This document shows, piece after piece, positions 5,596-6,404 of a stretch of DNA of 6,404 nucleotides. Made by a program: the position numbers and the translations under genes. Position 1 is the first letter of the stretch. The number at the start of each line of letters is the position of its first letter. The notes under the pieces are model-generated. The model did no database searches. It was not told where the DNA came from and worked only from the letters and a program-made list of their open reading frames with translations. This DNA comes from an uncultured Collinsella sp. (lineage in GTDB: Bacteria; Actinomycetota; Coriobacteriia; Coriobacteriales; Coriobacteriaceae), in contig USCS01000093.1 of assembly GCA_900552875.1 (NCBI GenBank), positions 1 through 6,404 on the forward strand, in the 5' to 3' direction.

Positions 5596-6324
5596 CTACT
5601 CGCAGAGCGAAAGGGCGGCCTCGTCGGCAACGACAACGCAGTTGGTGTGCAGCTGCAGGATCGAAGCCGGGCACGCGGGCGTAACCGGACCATAGCACAT
5701 GTCATGCACGGCCTGAGCCTTGGCCTCGCCGTTGGCGACGACCAGGATCATGCGGGCATACATGATGGTCTGGGTACCCATGGTGTAGGCCTGACGGGGA
5801 ACGTCGTCGATGCTGTCGAACAGGCGGCTGTTGGCCTGAATGGTGCTCTCGGTGAGGTCGACACAGTGCGTGCCCTTGGAGAAGTGGTCATCGGGCTCGT
5901 TGAAGCCGATGTGGCCGTTGTTGCCAATGCCGAGCAGCTGCAGATCCGGGTAACCGGCGGCGGCGACGATCTTGTCGTACTCAGAGCAGGCAGCGGCGGC
6001 GTCGGGGTTGGAACCGTCGGGCACATGCGTGTTGTTCAGGTCGATGTTGATGTGATCGAAGAAGTTCTCACGCATAAAGTAGTGATAGCTCTGGGGATCG
6101 TCGTGCGAAAGGCCGCGATACTCGTCCAGGTTGTAGGTGCTGACCTCGGCAAAGTCGACGTCGCCCTTCTCGTACCAAGCAGCGAGCTGCTTGTAGGCAC
6201 CGATCGGGGTGGAGCCGGTGGCAAGGCCCAGCACACAGTCGGGCTTGAGGATAACCTGCGCCGAGATGATATTGGCGGCCTTGCGGCTCATATCCTCGTA
6301 GTCTTTAGCTTTAATGATCTTCAT
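5596..6324 (-). CDS. nagB: Glucosamine-6-phosphate deaminase NagB
   Basis: NagB converts glucosamine 6-phosphate to fructose 6-phosphate and ammonia, the last step by which N-acetylglucosamine and related amino sugars enter glycolysis; it is cytosolic. The 242-residue length matches the short Bacillus-type enzyme rather than the 266-residue E. coli one. Visible signatures are the phosphate loop LGLATGSTP (32-40), TYNLDEYRGL with D67, and LLGIGNNGHIGFNEP with H138 and E143, equivalent to E. coli D72, H143 and E148. The position of E. coli D141 is N136. The frame stays open upstream to the window edge, but ATG at 6324 is chosen: AAAGGA lies six bases before it and the protein then begins MKIIKAKDYE as in the family. 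The gene stands alone here and ends in its own terminator. The call is secure; allosteric behaviour cannot be read from sequence. Confidence 0.97.
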   Translation of the reverse strand: MKIIKAKDYEDMSRKAANIISAQVILKPDCVLGLATGSTPIGAYKQLAAWYEKGDVDFAEVSTYNLDEYRGLSHDDPQSYHYFMRENFFDHINIDLNNTHVPDGSNPDAAAACSEYDKIVAAAGYPDLQLLGIGNNGHIGFNEPDDHFSKGTHCVDLTESTIQANSRLFDSIDDVPRQAYTMGTQTIMYARMILVVANGEAKAQAVHDMCYGPVTPACPASILQLHTNCVVVADEAALSLCE

Positions 6325-6404
6325 TACGCGTCCTTTCTCGTACAAGAGAGGCAAGGCTCCCTTTACAAGCACTTGCCCGCGGCCCGCGTCGGCCGCAACC
6401 AACG
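6325..6404 (-). promoter_or_regulatory. nagB leader with ribosome site and overlapping palindrome
   Basis: On the - strand AAAGGA (6336-6331) is the ribosome binding site, six bases from the ATG. It overlaps an imperfect palindrome at 6333-6350 centred on GTAC, which in RNA could form a small hairpin covering part of the site. I find no convincing -35/-10 pair in the 80 bases present, so the promoter may lie beyond the window. Confidence 0.5.

Noticed and set aside
5336..5695. A 119-residue open frame on the + strand running into nagB
   Set aside because: Its 3' part is antisense to the conserved nagB end and crosses the nagB terminator; the protein has no recognisable feature.
6325..6402. 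Extension of nagB upstream to a 268-residue form
   Set aside because: The added residues are not family-like, while ATG at 6324 has AAAGGA at good spacing and gives the usual 242-residue length.

Overview
The window looks like a piece of a high-GC Gram-positive gut actinobacterium. The class Coriobacteriia, probably Collinsella, fits best: protein-coding DNA of about 60% GC, strong Shine-Dalgarno sites, a short NagB, a single-domain YhbY, and a very large STAND/SARP-type regulator. This placement is inferred from protein character, not from a database match.

Layout. On the + strand come the 3' end of a UPF0210/DUF711 (PFL-family) gene (1-410), a gene-free stretch of 321 bases, a class I SAM-dependent methyltransferase (732-1619), and the RNA-binding ribosome-assembly protein YhbY (1778-2077) with a strong terminator. 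Convergent to these, on the - strand, is a 999-residue transcriptional regulator (2148-5147) with an N-terminal P-loop ATPase and a C-terminal winged helix plus BTAD. Upstream of it lies a 448-base non-coding stretch, then nagB, glucosamine-6-phosphate deaminase (5596-6324, - strand), with its own terminator. About 80 bases of nagB leader reach the window's end.

How the genes work together. No clear operon or pathway links them. The methyltransferase and yhbY face the same way but are 158 bases apart. nagB and the regulator share a strand but are separated by a terminator and about 390 bases, so any control of nagB by the regulator is only a possibility. nagB joins amino-sugar use to glycolysis, YhbY acts on the large ribosomal subunit, and the substrate of the methyltransferase is unknown.

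The least explained DNA is non-coding. At 428-561 there is a nearly perfect long inverted repeat (32-base arms) enclosing a second inverted repeat. It is followed by a gene-free, foldable segment that ends in a strong intrinsic terminator only eight bases before the methyltransferase ribosome binding site. The regulator also has an unusual domain order and a long leader with tandem 8-base repeats. I see no CRISPR array, tRNA, rRNA, transposase or phage gene.
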